A stretch of 64,000 nucleotides of DNA. It comes from Roseovarius sp. MMSF_3359. Its GTDB lineage: Bacteria > Pseudomonadota > Alphaproteobacteria > Rhodobacterales > Rhodobacteraceae. Location of the stretch: NCBI RefSeq assembly GCF_030733385.1, contig NZ_JASHJC010000004.1, positions 271,147-335,146 of the forward strand. Reading direction: 5' to 3'. Numbering within the stretch: the stretch's first letter is position 1; the number at the start of each line of letters is the position of its first letter. Position numbers and translations under genes: made by a program. The notes beneath the pieces are model-generated. The model worked only from the letters and a program-made list of their open reading frames with translations. It did no database searches and had not been told where the DNA came from. This document shows positions 16,105-24,491 of the stretch, in pieces.

Positions 16105-16740
16105 ATGACTAGCAAGGGCGAAACAAAACAACACGCGGAAGAGCTGTTTGAGCAGTTCCTGAAATTTGACGCATTAGGAATGCGCAAAGAGGCAAAAAGA
16201 GCTGTTTCTGCGCTTATCAAAGAAGTTTCTGACAACGCAGCGAAGGATAGATGGACCAAAGTTAATTTGTCTCGAATGCCCAGAAACAGAGCGAGCCGCG
16301 TTAGACACGAAATTTTCAAGGAAATCGTCTTTCCATCATTGAAGGCTGCCTTTGACCGTGGAGAAGCGGAAGCCAGTTATCTTTTCGGAAAATATTCACA
16401 AAACCTTTATTCTGATCGTGCTCTCTTCAATCAGCTGGATCAGCGCACGGCGTTAGAACTTTTTCGTGAAGCATTTGATTCCGATCCAAGTTCAACGCGA
16501 TACCAGAGCGCCTACCTTGGGGCTTTATTGGGCTTATTGCGATATAGCTTTCACGAGTGGCCCACTGGAATTCTCATTGACCATGATGATTGGCGTAAAG
16601 GGCTAGATGGCATGAGAGCGCAGCTTTCGCTGGCTCGATCACTTGATCGAAACAGCGAGTATTCGGGTCTTTTTGCTCAATGGTTCGCTTATGTCGATGA
16701 GTATGAAGCACGACTGTCAGCCGACAACTCCAGTCATTAG
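16105..16740 (+). CDS. Orphan hypothetical protein, AT-richer than its neighbours
   Basis: 211 residues, mostly helical, charged and soluble (EELFEQFLKFDALGMRKEAK, then RTALELFREAFDSDPSSTRY), with no signal peptide, membrane helix or catalytic motif that I recognise. The helix pairs resemble TPR/Sel1-like packing around residues 95-150, but no clean repeat is present. Base composition is visibly lower in GC than the genes around it and it uses AT-ending codons, which suggests acquisition. It is isolated between a family A repeat and a two-way terminator. ATG start has no strong ribosome site. Confidence 0.65.
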   Translation: MTSKGETKQHAEELFEQFLKFDALGMRKEAKRAVSALIKEVSDNAAKDRWTKVNLSRMPRNRASRVRHEIFKEIVFPSLKAAFDRGEAEASYLFGKYSQNLYSDRALFNQLDQRTALELFREAFDSDPSSTRYQSAYLGALLGLLRYSFHEWPTGILIDHDDWRKGLDGMRAQLSLARSLDRNSEYSGLFAQWFAYVDEYEARLSADNSSH

Positions 16741-16762
16741 GGGCTCAGAGCGGGCATCAGGC

Positions 16763-16794
16763 AAAAAGCCCCGCTGAGAGATATGCGGGGCCTT
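16763..16794. terminator. Bidirectional intrinsic terminator
   Basis: A 7-bp stem (GCCCCGC 16768-16774 with GCGGGGC 16785-16791) and 10-base loop. On the minus strand it is followed by five T, ending the methyltransferase operon; on the plus strand by CTTT, ending the orphan gene. Confidence 0.8.
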
Positions 16795-16818
16795 TAACTA
16801 CTCTCTCGGCAAATGTCC

Positions 16819-17880
16819 CTAGGCGCGGCGGCGGCGGCCTCCGGCGCGGCCACCACGGCCACGGCCCTCTTCACCGGCCTTTGGCGGGGCCTTGTTGAAC
16901 TTGATCCAGTTGCCGCCATGGGGGTCGTTGTTGGTCAGGAAGTTGGCGGCCATGATTGCCTCCATCTCCTTGCCCGCTTTGGGTTTGGTCGAGCCAAGGC
17001 CAAAGAGCTGGCAGAAGGTTTCCATGTCCATGTCTTCCGGAACCACCAGACCCGCAGCAGCGATCTCGGCTTTCTTGGCGTCGATCTCGGCCTGCTTCAC
17101 AGGCAACGCAATCGGGTTCATGATCGCCGACGTCATACCCGCACCCATGGCCATCGGCAGGAAAGCGTTGTTGATGCCGTGACGGTTGGGCAGGCCGAAG
17201 GAGATGTTCGAGGCGCCGCAAGTCGTGTTCACGCCAAGTTCTTCGCGCAGTTTGCGCACCAGGGTAAACACCTGCTGACCGGCGGTCGCCATCGCACCGA
17301 TGGGCATGACCAGCGGATCGACCACGATGTCATGGGCGGGGATGCCGAAATCTGCCGCGCGTTCCACGATCTTCTTGGCCACGGCGAAGCGCACATCCGG
17401 GTCCTCGGAAATGCCGGTGTCGTCGTTCGAGATTGCCACGACCGGCACGTTGAACTTCTTCACGAGCGGCAGGACCATCTCAAGCCGGTCTTCCTCGCCG
17501 GTGACCGAGTTCAGGAGCGGACGCCCCTCGGCAGCCTCAAGACCGGCCTCAAGCGCGCCCGGCACCGAACTGTCGATGCAAAGCGGCAGATCGACAAGCC
17601 CCTGCACCAGCTCGACCACCTTGGTCATCAGCGGCGGTTCGGTCTCGTTTGGGTTGGGGTTGGAGTTATAGACCACGCCCGCGTTGATATCGAGAACCGT
17701 GGCACCCGCCGCGGCCTGTGCGATGGCATCGGATTCGACGGTCGAAAAATCGCCCGCTTCCAGCTCGGCCGCCAGTTTCTTGCGGCCCGTCGGGTTGATC
17801 CGCTCTCCGATCACGCAGAACGGTTCGTCAAACCCGATGACGGCGGTTTTGGTTTTGCTTTCGACGATGGTGCGGGTCAT
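16819..17880 (-). CDS. Methyltetrahydrofolate:corrinoid methyltransferase family protein
   Basis: 353 residues with the pterin-binding (DHPS-like) barrel: FCVIGERINPTGRKK, ATVLDINAG, PLCIDSS, and SNDDTGI with IVVDPLVMPIG later. These are hallmarks of enzymes moving methyl groups between H4folate and a cobalamin protein, not of dihydropteroate synthase itself. The C terminus ends in about 18 residues of Gly-Arg repeats (GRGRGGRAGGRRRRA), a tail not expected for this family. ATG at 17880 follows AAGGATAAG, three bases after the MetF-like gene. Last gene of a three-gene operon closed by a strong terminator. Probable partner of the MttB-family enzyme at 9.3 kb. Confidence 0.9.
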   Translation of the reverse strand: MTRTIVESKTKTAVIGFDEPFCVIGERINPTGRKKLAAELEAGDFSTVESDAIAQAAAGATVLDINAGVVYNSNPNPNETEPPLMTKVVELVQGLVDLPLCIDSSVPGALEAGLEAAEGRPLLNSVTGEEDRLEMVLPLVKKFNVPVVAISNDDTGISEDPDVRFAVAKKIVERAADFGIPAHDIVVDPLVMPIGAMATAGQQVFTLVRKLREELGVNTTCGASNISFGLPNRHGINNAFLPMAMGAGMTSAIMNPIALPVKQAEIDAKKAEIAAAGLVVPEDMDMETFCQLFGLGSTKPKAGKEMEAIMAANFLTNNDPHGGNWIKFNKAPPKAGEEGRGRGGRAGGRRRRA

Positions 17881-17883
17881 GTC

Positions 17884-18816
17884 TTATCCTTGTTGGTTGG
17901 CGGGCACGGTCGAGGCGCCGCCGTTTTCAATCGCCCAGGTGGCGTTGGTCTTGATGCCACCCAGCGGGAAGAAGTGCACATTGGTGATGTTGAAATCCGG
18001 ATTGGCGGCCTTGTGGGCGGCCAGTTCGGCAATCACATCGGTCGGCTCATAAGGCAAGAGCAGCTTGGTCACATCCATCGCGCGCTTTTGCAGGACCTTG
18101 AGCGACGGGCCAACACCGCAGGCGATGGCGAATTTGATAAGCGTCTGCAGCTTGGCGGGACCGGCGATGCCGATATGGATGGGCAGGGTGATGCCCGCCG
18201 CGGCCAGATCGTCCGCCCATTTGATGATCGGCTTGGCATCGAAGGCGAATTGCGTGGCAAGAGCCATCTCCGCATCGGTGGTCTCGCTGAATTTCTGCTT
18301 CCAGCGCAGCGCGTCCTCGACGTTTTTCATCGAGCCATCTGGGTCGATATCCTTGTTGCCCTCGGGGTGACCCGCGACATGCAGGCGTTTGAACCCGGCC
18401 TTGTCGAACTCACCTGCTTCCAGAAGCTGCATCGAGCTGTGGAAGTCGCCATGGGGTTTCTCAACGCCACCGGCCAGCAGCAGCGCCTGATCGACATTTG
18501 CCTCACCCTGGTAGCGCGCGATCCAGTCGGCCAGCGTCGCCTGATCCTTGATGATCCGCGCCGGGAAATGCGGCATCACCGGATACCCTTCGGCGTTGAT
18601 GCGCTTGGCGGTCGCGACCATATCCTCGATCGGGGTGCCTTCGATATGAGCGATGTAGACGCGCGTGCCGGCGGGCAGCAGGGCGCGGAAATCCTCGACC
18701 TTTTCGGCGGTGCGCGGCATCACCTCGATGGAATAATCCTTGAGGAACGCCTCGACCTGACCATTCGCCGGTGTCGCGCCGGTTTTTTCACGCTTGCGGA
18801 AGTTCAAAAGAGCCAT
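17884..18816 (-). CDS. Methylenetetrahydrofolate reductase (MetF)-family protein
   Basis: 310 residues from ATG 18816, which has GGGAGG five bases upstream. The MetF barrel is recognisable (SIEVMPRTAEKVEDF, GTRVYIAHIEGTP, PVMPHFPARII, LLLAGGVEKPHGDF, LHVAGHPEGN, TQFAFDAKP, IHIGIAGPA). These enzymes interconvert methylene- and methyl-H4folate with a flavin. The protein is more divergent than a biosynthetic MetF, and its operon with a corrinoid methyltransferase suggests it may run in the oxidative direction to feed methyl groups into the C1 pool; that direction is inference. Confidence 0.9.
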   Translation of the reverse strand: MALLNFRKREKTGATPANGQVEAFLKDYSIEVMPRTAEKVEDFRALLPAGTRVYIAHIEGTPIEDMVATAKRINAEGYPVMPHFPARIIKDQATLADWIARYQGEANVDQALLLAGGVEKPHGDFHSSMQLLEAGEFDKAGFKRLHVAGHPEGNKDIDPDGSMKNVEDALRWKQKFSETTDAEMALATQFAFDAKPIIKWADDLAAAGITLPIHIGIAGPAKLQTLIKFAIACGVGPSLKVLQKRAMDVTKLLLPYEPTDVIAELAAHKAANPDFNITNVHFFPLGGIKTNATWAIENGGASTVPANQQG

Positions 18817-18842
18817 TGCGGCCTCCCATAAAGATCGTGGGC

Positions 18843-19139
18843 TCATGCCCAGCCATCGTTGGCAATCAGGGCCTTGATCCGGTCCTGATCGTATTCGGCG
18901 TCAAGCCGGGCGGCCTCGGCCTCGGCCACCTCACCGGCGTCTCCTTCAACCGGGTAGGGGGCGGCCTTGCGCCATTCGGCGAGGTAGTCATCCGTGCTCT
19001 TCGCGTTCACCTTCATGGCGGCGCGATCAATGGCCTGCTCAAACCGCTCGGGAAGCTGCTTTTTCGCGCCCCGGCGGCCCTTGCCGACGATTACCTGCGC
19101 GGGAATATCCCGCCAATACACGATGGTGACATCAACCAT
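18843..19139 (-). CDS. Small virulence-factor-family (PF13769-type) protein
   Basis: 98 residues starting at MVDVTIVYWRDIPAQVIVGKG. The ATG at 19139 has AGAGGA seven bases before it; the longer open frame upstream has no support. The protein has the conserved YWRDIPAQV start and a KxxLPxRFxxAIDRAAMK helix seen in a family annotated as virulence factor, although no virulence role is implied. The family regularly sits with MetF and methyl-H4folate:corrinoid methyltransferase genes, as here, so it is likely an accessory of that pathway. First gene of the operon, 26 bases before the MetF-like gene. Confidence 0.8.
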   Translation of the reverse strand: MVDVTIVYWRDIPAQVIVGKGRRGAKKQLPERFEQAIDRAAMKVNAKSTDDYLAEWRKAAPYPVEGDAGEVAEAEAARLDAEYDQDRIKALIANDGWA

Positions 19140-19376
19140 GGCTGATTCCTCTATGCCCAGTTGCCTTTCTCTAATGCAGCGCGGCGTGAACGCGGCATCC
19201 ATTTTCGACAAGTTTAAGGCCGTGAACGACGCGCGCACCCTAGCGCAAGGCGACCCGGCGCCGCTACCGCCCAAATTGTGAAATCCGTTCAAGATCATCA
19301 TCAATCTCGCCAATGCTTGCGTGGCGGGCGGATTGGAACTAGTTTGAGGGCAACTCGAAATGGAGGGCGTGACGTC

Positions 19377-20492
19377 ATGACGCCCAAGCGTCCCGAAGGT
19401 GCGGGCGCGATCCCGAAATCGGTAGAGAGCCCCGCACTGAGCTCGCCGGGTCCAGCCAACCTCTATGCGGCGCTGGACCTTGGAACAAATAGCTGTCGTA
19501 TGCTGATTGCCCAGCCACAGGGCAGTCAGTTCGTTGTCGTGGACAGCTTCTCGAAATCGGTACAACTCGGGGCCGGGCTCGAACGCTCTGGGCGCCTGTC
19601 GCGCTCGTCGATCTATCGCACCATTCAGGCCCTCCGGGTGTGTCAGCAGAAGCTCAAGCGCAATCGCGTGACCCGCATGCGCCTTGTCGCGACCGAGGCC
19701 TGCCGCCGCGCCAGCAACGGGGGCGAATTCATGGCCCGCGTCCGGCGGGAAACCGGCCTTCATCTCGATATCATCGAACCGCAGGAAGAGGCGCAGCTGG
19801 CCGTGGTCTCCTGCGCGCCGCTAGTCAGCCGCAAGACGGATCAGCTTCTGGTCGTCGATATTGGCGGCGGCTCCACCGAGTTGGTGTGGATCGACCTGAC
19901 CAATGTTCCTCCGGCGGAGCGGCCGAAATCCATCATGCGGATGCATAACGGCTTCCATTCTTCGGATGGATCCTCCCCGGCGGCGAAAGTGGTCGACTGG
20001 ATCAGTGTGCCGCTTGGTGTGGCGACGCTGCGCGATCAGTTCAACGATGTCGAAGATGACAGCGCGCGGTTTGCATTGATGAGCTGGTTCTTCGAAGAAA
20101 ACCTTGCCGAATTCGCGCCTTACAAGGACGAGCCGCCCCGCGAAGGGTTCCAGATCGTCGGCACCAGCGGCACCGTCACCACCGTCGCGGCCAGTCACCT
20201 CGGCCTCAAACGCTATGACCGTAACAAGGTGGACGGGCTGCGGATGACCAGCGACGAGATCGACAAGGTGATCCGCTCTTACCTGGCACTTGGACCCACC
20301 GGACGGCGGCGCGACCCGCGTATCGGCATGGATCGGCAGGCGCTTATCATGTCCGGCGCGGCCATCTTGCAGGCGCTCTTGCGGTGTTGGCCGACGGATC
20401 GCCTGTCGGTGGCGGACCGCGGCCTGCGCGAAGGGATGCTCTATGCGCAGATGTCCGAGGACGGTGTGCTGACAGATGAGGAACACGAGTGA
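19377..20492 (+). CDS. Ppx/GppA-family phosphatase
   Basis: 371 residues from ATG 19377 (GGAGG about ten bases upstream). The ASKHA fold motifs are clear: [19 protein letters not shown] (phosphate 1), [26 protein letters not shown] (phosphate 2) and [12 protein letters not shown]. Members hydrolyse polyphosphate ends or pppGpp; the two activities cannot be separated by eye. The stop codon overlaps the start of rlmE (TGATG), so the two are translationally coupled. Divergent from the folate operon. Confidence 0.92.
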   Translation: MTPKRPEGAGAIPKSVESPALSSPGPANLYAALDLGTNSCRMLIAQPQGSQFVVVDSFSKSVQLGAGLERSGRLSRSSIYRTIQALRVCQQKLKRNRVTRMRLVATEACRRASNGGEFMARVRRETGLHLDIIEPQEEAQLAVVSCAPLVSRKTDQLLVVDIGGGSTELVWIDLTNVPPAERPKSIMRMHNGFHSSDGSSPAAKVVDWISVPLGVATLRDQFNDVEDDSARFALMSWFFEENLAEFAPYKDEPPREGFQIVGTSGTVTTVAASHLGLKRYDRNKVDGLRMTSDEIDKVIRSYLALGPTGRRRDPRIGMDRQALIMSGAAILQALLRCWPTDRLSVADRGLREGMLYAQMSEDGVLTDEEHE

Positions 20493-21214
20493 TGGCCAAG
20501 GGACCGGACGGCAAGAACACCTCGGGGCGCGGGCAGCGTGATCTGACGGTCAAGGTCAAGACGGCGCGCGGGCGGCGGGCGTCATCGACGCGCTGGTTGC
20601 AACGGCAATTGAACGACCCTTATGTCAAACGCGCTCAGAACGAGGGATATCGCGGTCGCGCGGCCTTCAAGATCATGGAGCTGGACGACAAGTTCCGCTT
20701 TCTCGTGCCCGGCGCGCGGGTGGTAGACCTCGGCTGTGCGCCCGGGGGGTGGTGTCAGGTCGCCGTGCCGCGGGTGAATGCGCTTGGCGAAAAATCGGGT
20801 AAGGCCGTGGGTCGGATCATCGGCGTCGATTTGCAGGAGGTCGAACCGCTTGCAGGATGTGAATTCCACGTGCTCGACTTCATGGATGAGGGTGCCGATG
20901 ACAAGGTCAAGGAATGGCTGGGCGGCAAGGCCGATGTGGTCATGTCGGACATGGCGGCGGCGTCCTCCGGTCATAAGCAGACCGACCATCTGCGGATCAT
21001 GGCGCTGTGCGAGGCGGCGGCCTACCTTGCCTTTGATGTGCTGGAACAGGGCGGCACGTTCGTCTCAAAGGTTCTTGCTGGTGGGGCCGAGGGCGAGCTG
21101 CAAAAGATCCTGAAGCAACGGTTTACCAAGGTGGCTAATGTCAAACCACCGGCGTCACGCGCGGACAGTTCCGAGAAATTCGTTGTGGCGACGGGATTTA
21201 GGGGCGATAATTAA
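20492..21214 (+). CDS. rlmE: 23S rRNA (uridine2552-2'-O)-methyltransferase RlmE (FtsJ/RrmJ)
   Basis: 240 residues. The SAM pocket is [15 protein letters not shown], and the K-D-K-E catalytic set can be followed: Lys in [14 protein letters not shown], Asp in VVMSDMA, Lys in FVSKVLAGG, Glu in [14 protein letters not shown]. Methylates U2552 in the ribosomal A loop at the last step of 50S maturation. The N terminus has an extra basic stretch of about 35 residues ([13 protein letters not shown]). The ATG overlaps the stop of the Ppx/GppA gene. It ends convergently with a small gene on the other strand. Confidence 0.96.
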   Translation: MAKGPDGKNTSGRGQRDLTVKVKTARGRRASSTRWLQRQLNDPYVKRAQNEGYRGRAAFKIMELDDKFRFLVPGARVVDLGCAPGGWCQVAVPRVNALGEKSGKAVGRIIGVDLQEVEPLAGCEFHVLDFMDEGADDKVKEWLGGKADVVMSDMAAASSGHKQTDHLRIMALCEAAAYLAFDVLEQGGTFVSKVLAGGAEGELQKILKQRFTKVANVKPPASRADSSEKFVVATGFRGDN

Positions 21215-21396
21215 ACCTGATTGTCGCGGCCGAAGGACCGGTCGGCACGTTTCAGGAACCGCTGCATCTGACCTAGGTCGAGCGCGGGGGTGGTAGGTGC
21301 TGCAAGTTTGGCTTCCTGCACCATGTTATCCTGCCGGATCAATTCGAATAGGCGTGCATGGCGCTCTGTTTCTGCATCATGGTTTGACTGTGCCAT
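21211..21396 (-). CDS. Small hypothetical protein
   Basis: 61 residues, helical and charged, without cysteine or membrane segment. ATG at 21396 has GAGGA five bases upstream. It overlaps the end of rlmE by four bases on the opposite strand. The good ribosome site is the main support; function is unknown. Confidence 0.5.
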   Translation of the reverse strand: MAQSNHDAETERHARLFELIRQDNMVQEAKLAAPTTPALDLGQMQRFLKRADRSFGRDNQV

Positions 21397-21524
21397 CGGA
21401 TCCTCAATTTGCCGTCAAGACGACTATCGTTGGATCAGATTGACATCCCATTAAGGCGTATTTTGTGCCGGCTCAGAACAAAAATGGGGCTTTCGCGGGA
21501 CAATTGCGGGGAGGATGTGACGTG

Positions 21525-23354
21525 TCACTCTTCCTCGTACCACCAGACGTTGGGCAGGAAATGCACACCGTCACCATAGATCGGCAGGGCATCCTCGGGG
21601 TATTTCAATTCCTTGACATGGGCGATGCGGCCAACAGCGTATTGCTGGATCGGAATGACATACCGCCCGGTGGTCAGCACCCGGTCGAGCGCGCGGGTGG
21701 CGGCGATGAAGTCCTCGCGGGATTGCGATTGCAACATGGCGTCGATCATCGCTTCGACCGCCGGGGATTTCATGCCCATCAGGTTACGCCCACCGGGTTG
21801 ATCCGCGGCCTCGGCCCCCCAATAGAAGAGCTGCTCATTGCCGGGGCTGAGTGAGATCGAGCGGCGGAAGAAGGCGAGGTCGAAGTCATACTCGGCCTCC
21901 CGCGCATCATATTGCGCCTGGTCCGTCGATTGGATCGTGAGCTTGATGCCGAGCCGTTCTAGCGCGCGCGCATAGATATCCATCATGGCGGAGGCCTGCT
22001 GGATCAGCCCATCCTGCTTCAGGAGCACGGTAAGCTCCAGCGCCTCACCAGTCTCGTTGGTCAGAACACCGGCATCGTCGACCTGCCAACCGGCCTCGGC
22101 CAGAAGCGCGCGCGCCTTGCGCAGATTGGCGCGGTTGCGGACGCTGCCATCGCCCTGGGGCAAGGCGTAACCCGTCAGCACCTCGGCGGGCAGGGCGGCG
22201 GCGAAGGGGGTGAGCAGCTCTTTCACACGACCCTCTGCCGGGCCCGGTCGCATGCCCAGTTCGGAATTCGAGAAATAGGAGGTGATGCGTGGCTGCCGCC
22301 CGCCGGTCAGTTTGTCGTTGATAAATTCGAAATTGAACGCATGGATCAAGGCATCGCGGACGCGGATATCATCCAGCGGCGCACGGCGGGTGTTGAACAC
22401 AAATCCCGTCATGCCCGAAGGTTTCTGATGCGGGATTTCGGATTTGACGATATCGCCGTTTGTCACTGCGGGGAAATTATATTGCGCTTCCCATTTTTCG
22501 GCGTTGAATTCGCGCACATAAGAGATAGCGCCGCCCTTGAACGCCTCTTTAAGCACGGTGTCGTCGCCGTAGAACTCGATGCGGATCTCATCGAAATTAG
22601 CGGTGCCACGGCGCAGCGGCAGATCCTTGCCCCAATAGTCCGGGTTCCGGCGCAGGACGACGTTCCGCCCGGGTTCGAAACTCTCGATCACGTATGGCGC
22701 AGAGCCAATGGGAACTTCCTCGATCCCGGCATTGGCGAAATCCTTGCCCTCCCACTGGGATTTCTTGAGGATCGGCCGCAAGCCGGCCACCAGCGCCAGT
22801 TCGCGGTCGGCCGCGTTGAAGGTGATGCGAATGCTGCGGGGTCCGGTGGCCTCGATGCGTTCGATCTTGGACCAGACGCCGCGATAGCGGCCATGGCCCT
22901 TGCTGCCAAGTGTCTGATAAGACCAGATGACATCCTCGACGGTGACCGGGCTTCCATCGGAAAACCGGGCCTCCGGACGGAGGGTGAATTCGACCCATTC
23001 GCGATTCGGTCCGGCCTCGACCGATTCGGCCAGAAGGCCGTAAAGCGTGAAAGGTTCGTCATAGGACCGGCCCATTAGCGTCTCGTGGGTGAGGTAGCGC
23101 AACTGCCAGGGCGGCGTGCCTTTGACGGTGAAGGGATTAAGCGAATCGTAACCGCCGACATTGCCGGTCACCACCCGGCCGCCTTTGGGCGCGTCGGGGT
23201 TGGCATAGGGCAGGGACACAAAATCCGGTGGTAGGGCCGGATCGCCATACATAGCTATGCCATGGGTGGGTTCTGCAACCGACGGCTGAGTGAAGGAAAT
23301 TGCAAGAATTGCTGCTGCCAGGGCCCGCGATCGGCGGAAAAATTCTGATCTCAT
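21525..23354 (-). CDS. ABC transporter substrate-binding protein, family 5 (YejA-like)
   Basis: 609 residues with a signal peptide (RSRALAAAILAISFTQPSVA, cleavage before EPTHG). Family 5 features: LNPFTVKGTPP, ARFSDGSPVTVEDVIWSYQ, FEPGRNVVLRRNPDYWGKD, FNTRRAPLDDIRVRDALIHA. The length and the order of motifs resemble YejA, which binds peptides or peptide-like antibiotics. No permease or ATPase genes follow, so the transporter must be encoded elsewhere or the protein is an orphan. ATG at 23354 has GAGGAA about 11 bases upstream. Confidence 0.93.
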   Translation of the reverse strand: MRSEFFRRSRALAAAILAISFTQPSVAEPTHGIAMYGDPALPPDFVSLPYANPDAPKGGRVVTGNVGGYDSLNPFTVKGTPPWQLRYLTHETLMGRSYDEPFTLYGLLAESVEAGPNREWVEFTLRPEARFSDGSPVTVEDVIWSYQTLGSKGHGRYRGVWSKIERIEATGPRSIRITFNAADRELALVAGLRPILKKSQWEGKDFANAGIEEVPIGSAPYVIESFEPGRNVVLRRNPDYWGKDLPLRRGTANFDEIRIEFYGDDTVLKEAFKGGAISYVREFNAEKWEAQYNFPAVTNGDIVKSEIPHQKPSGMTGFVFNTRRAPLDDIRVRDALIHAFNFEFINDKLTGGRQPRITSYFSNSELGMRPGPAEGRVKELLTPFAAALPAEVLTGYALPQGDGSVRNRANLRKARALLAEAGWQVDDAGVLTNETGEALELTVLLKQDGLIQQASAMMDIYARALERLGIKLTIQSTDQAQYDAREAEYDFDLAFFRRSISLSPGNEQLFYWGAEAADQPGGRNLMGMKSPAVEAMIDAMLQSQSREDFIAATRALDRVLTTGRYVIPIQQYAVGRIAHVKELKYPEDALPIYGDGVHFLPNVWWYEEE

Positions 23355-23433
23355 TTTGGCAACAATTCCTCATCCACCTTGTTTCTCTGCCGCTGAACGT
23401 AATTAGGGTTTTACGTCTTTTCAAACTTTTAGC

Positions 23434-23462
23434 TTGGATGCGAGCGCCAGATTGCTTATAAA
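23434..23462 (+). promoter_or_regulatory. Sigma-70-like promoter of the candidate sRNA
   Basis: TTGGAT (23434-23439) and TATAAA (23457-23462) with an exact 17-base spacer. The predicted start is near A23469. No ORF follows before the terminator at 23517, so it should drive a non-coding RNA. Confidence 0.6.
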
Positions 23463-23468
23463 GGTGTC

Positions 23469-23543
23469 ACTGCTCGATAGGTTTCTTGCCTGTATGAAAC
23501 CTGCCTCAATAACTTAACGCCCGCTTCGTGCGGGCGTTTTTTT
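23469..23543 (+). ncRNA. Candidate small RNA, about 75 nt, two hairpins
   Basis: Between the divergent binding-protein and bdhA genes. After a good promoter come a perfect 7-bp hairpin (AGGTTTC 23479-23485 with GAAACCT 23496-23502, 10-base loop), a single-stranded linker CTCAATAACTTA suitable for Hfq, and a strong terminator. There is no start codon with ribosome site inside. This is the layout of a trans-acting bacterial sRNA; the loop TTGCCTGTAT and the linker are possible target-pairing regions. It does not match any sRNA I can name. Confidence 0.7.
23517..23543 (+). terminator. Intrinsic terminator of the candidate sRNA
   Basis: Stem ACGCCCGC / GCGGGCGT (8 bp) with a 5-base loop, followed by a run of seven T. 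No coding gene precedes it on this strand. Confidence 0.92.
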
Positions 23544-23567
23544 GTGCGCGGTTGTGATCGCGCTTCC

Positions 23568-23598
23568 CTGCACTTCGCAGATGCAGCATGATATGCAA
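23568..23598. promoter_or_regulatory. TGC-rich inverted repeat before bdhA, PhaR-like
   Basis: CTGC-N5-GCAG at 23568-23580, then TGCAGCA and a nearby TGCA. PhaR, the polyhydroxybutyrate regulator of Paracoccus/Rhodobacter, binds TGC-rich sites of the CTGC/GCAG kind with a slightly shorter spacer. The link to bdhA makes it plausible, but the match is loose. Confidence 0.3.
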
Positions 23599-23625
23599 GC
23601 CCCATATATCAAAGGAGAGCTGAAC

Positions 23626-24399
23626 ATGTCGCTATCAGGGAAAACCGCCGTCATCACAGGATCGAATTCCGGCATTGGCCTCGGCGTCGCGATCGAGCTC
23701 GCGAAGGCGGGGGCAGATGTGGTGCTGAACTCCTTTACCGATTCGGACGAGGACCACGCTTTGGCCGCGAAAATCGGGGCGGAGCATGGGGTTTCCGCGC
23801 GCTACATCAAGGCCGACATGTCCAAAGGCGACGAATGCCGGGCGCTGATCGAAAAGGCCGGGGCCTGCGATATCCTGGTGAACAACGCAGGTATTCAGCA
23901 CGTGGCGGGGATTGATGCGTTTCCGGTCGAGAAGTGGGACGCAATCATAGCGATCAATCTCAATTCATCCTTTCACACCACCGCCGCCGCCTTGCCGATG
24001 ATGCGCAAGGCCGGGTGGGGCAGGGTCGTGAATATCGCCTCGGCGCATGGATTGACGGCGAGCCCCTACAAATCGGCCTATGTGGCGGCCAAGCACGGGG
24101 TTGTTGGCCTGACCAAGGTGACGGCGTTGGAGACGGCGGAGGAACCCATTACCGCCAATGCGATCTGCCCGGGCTATGTGCTGACCCCGCTGGTCGAAGC
24201 GCAAATCCCCGATACGATGAAGGAATACGGCATGGACCGCGAAACCGTGCTGCGCGAGGTGATGCTGACGCGCCAGCCCAGCCGGGAGATGGCGACAGTG
24301 GATCAGATCGGCGGCACGGCGGTGTTCCTTTGCTCGGACGCGGCGACCCAGATCACCGGCACGACGATCAGTGTCGATGGCGGGTGGACGGCGCTCTGA
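23626..24399 (+). CDS. bdhA: D-3-hydroxybutyrate dehydrogenase (SDR family)
   Basis: 257 residues. Cofactor motif TGSNSGIGLG near the N terminus, NNAG, and the active site Ser in NIASAHGL with Tyr-Val-Ala-Ala-Lys. The LTASPYKSAYVAAKHG and NAICPGYVLTPLVEAQIPD stretches and the C-terminal DGGWTAL are those of bacterial 3-hydroxybutyrate dehydrogenases, which interconvert 3-hydroxybutyrate and acetoacetate during polyhydroxybutyrate breakdown. I chose ATG 23626 for AAGGAGAG ahead of it. A patatin gene follows in the same direction. Confidence 0.94.
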   Translation: MSLSGKTAVITGSNSGIGLGVAIELAKAGADVVLNSFTDSDEDHALAAKIGAEHGVSARYIKADMSKGDECRALIEKAGACDILVNNAGIQHVAGIDAFPVEKWDAIIAINLNSSFHTTAAALPMMRKAGWGRVVNIASAHGLTASPYKSAYVAAKHGVVGLTKVTALETAEEPITANAICPGYVLTPLVEAQIPDTMKEYGMDRETVLREVMLTRQPSREMATVDQIGGTAVFLCSDAATQITGTTISVDGGWTAL

Positions 24400-24426
24400 A
24401 CGGTTTCGAATTGCTGTCGCAATCCG

Positions 24427-24481
24427 ACCGACGGGGGGGCGCTGCCCCCGCACCCCCGACAGTATTTCTGGCAAGATGAAA
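24427..24481 (+). repeat. GC hairpin plus 21-nt element C, copy 1
   Basis: A GGGGGCGCTGCCCCC hairpin is followed by AGTATTTCTGGCAAGATGAA (24461-24480) and one more A, ending 10 bases before the patatin ATG. The same 21-mer with one mismatch lies at 48729-48749, also after GC hairpins and just before a start codon. It may act as terminator plus 5' leader; its role is unknown. Confidence 0.7.
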
Positions 24482-24491
24482 AGGCGACGGA

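Noticed and set aside
16813..18831. 672-codon open frame on the plus strand
   Set aside because: Antisense shadow of the MetF-like and methyltransferase genes; composition and lack of any family motif argue against coding.
19140..19763. Extension of the virulence-factor-family gene upstream to 19763
   Set aside because: Overlaps the start of the Ppx/GppA gene and its promoter region; ATG 19139 has a good ribosome site and gives the family length.
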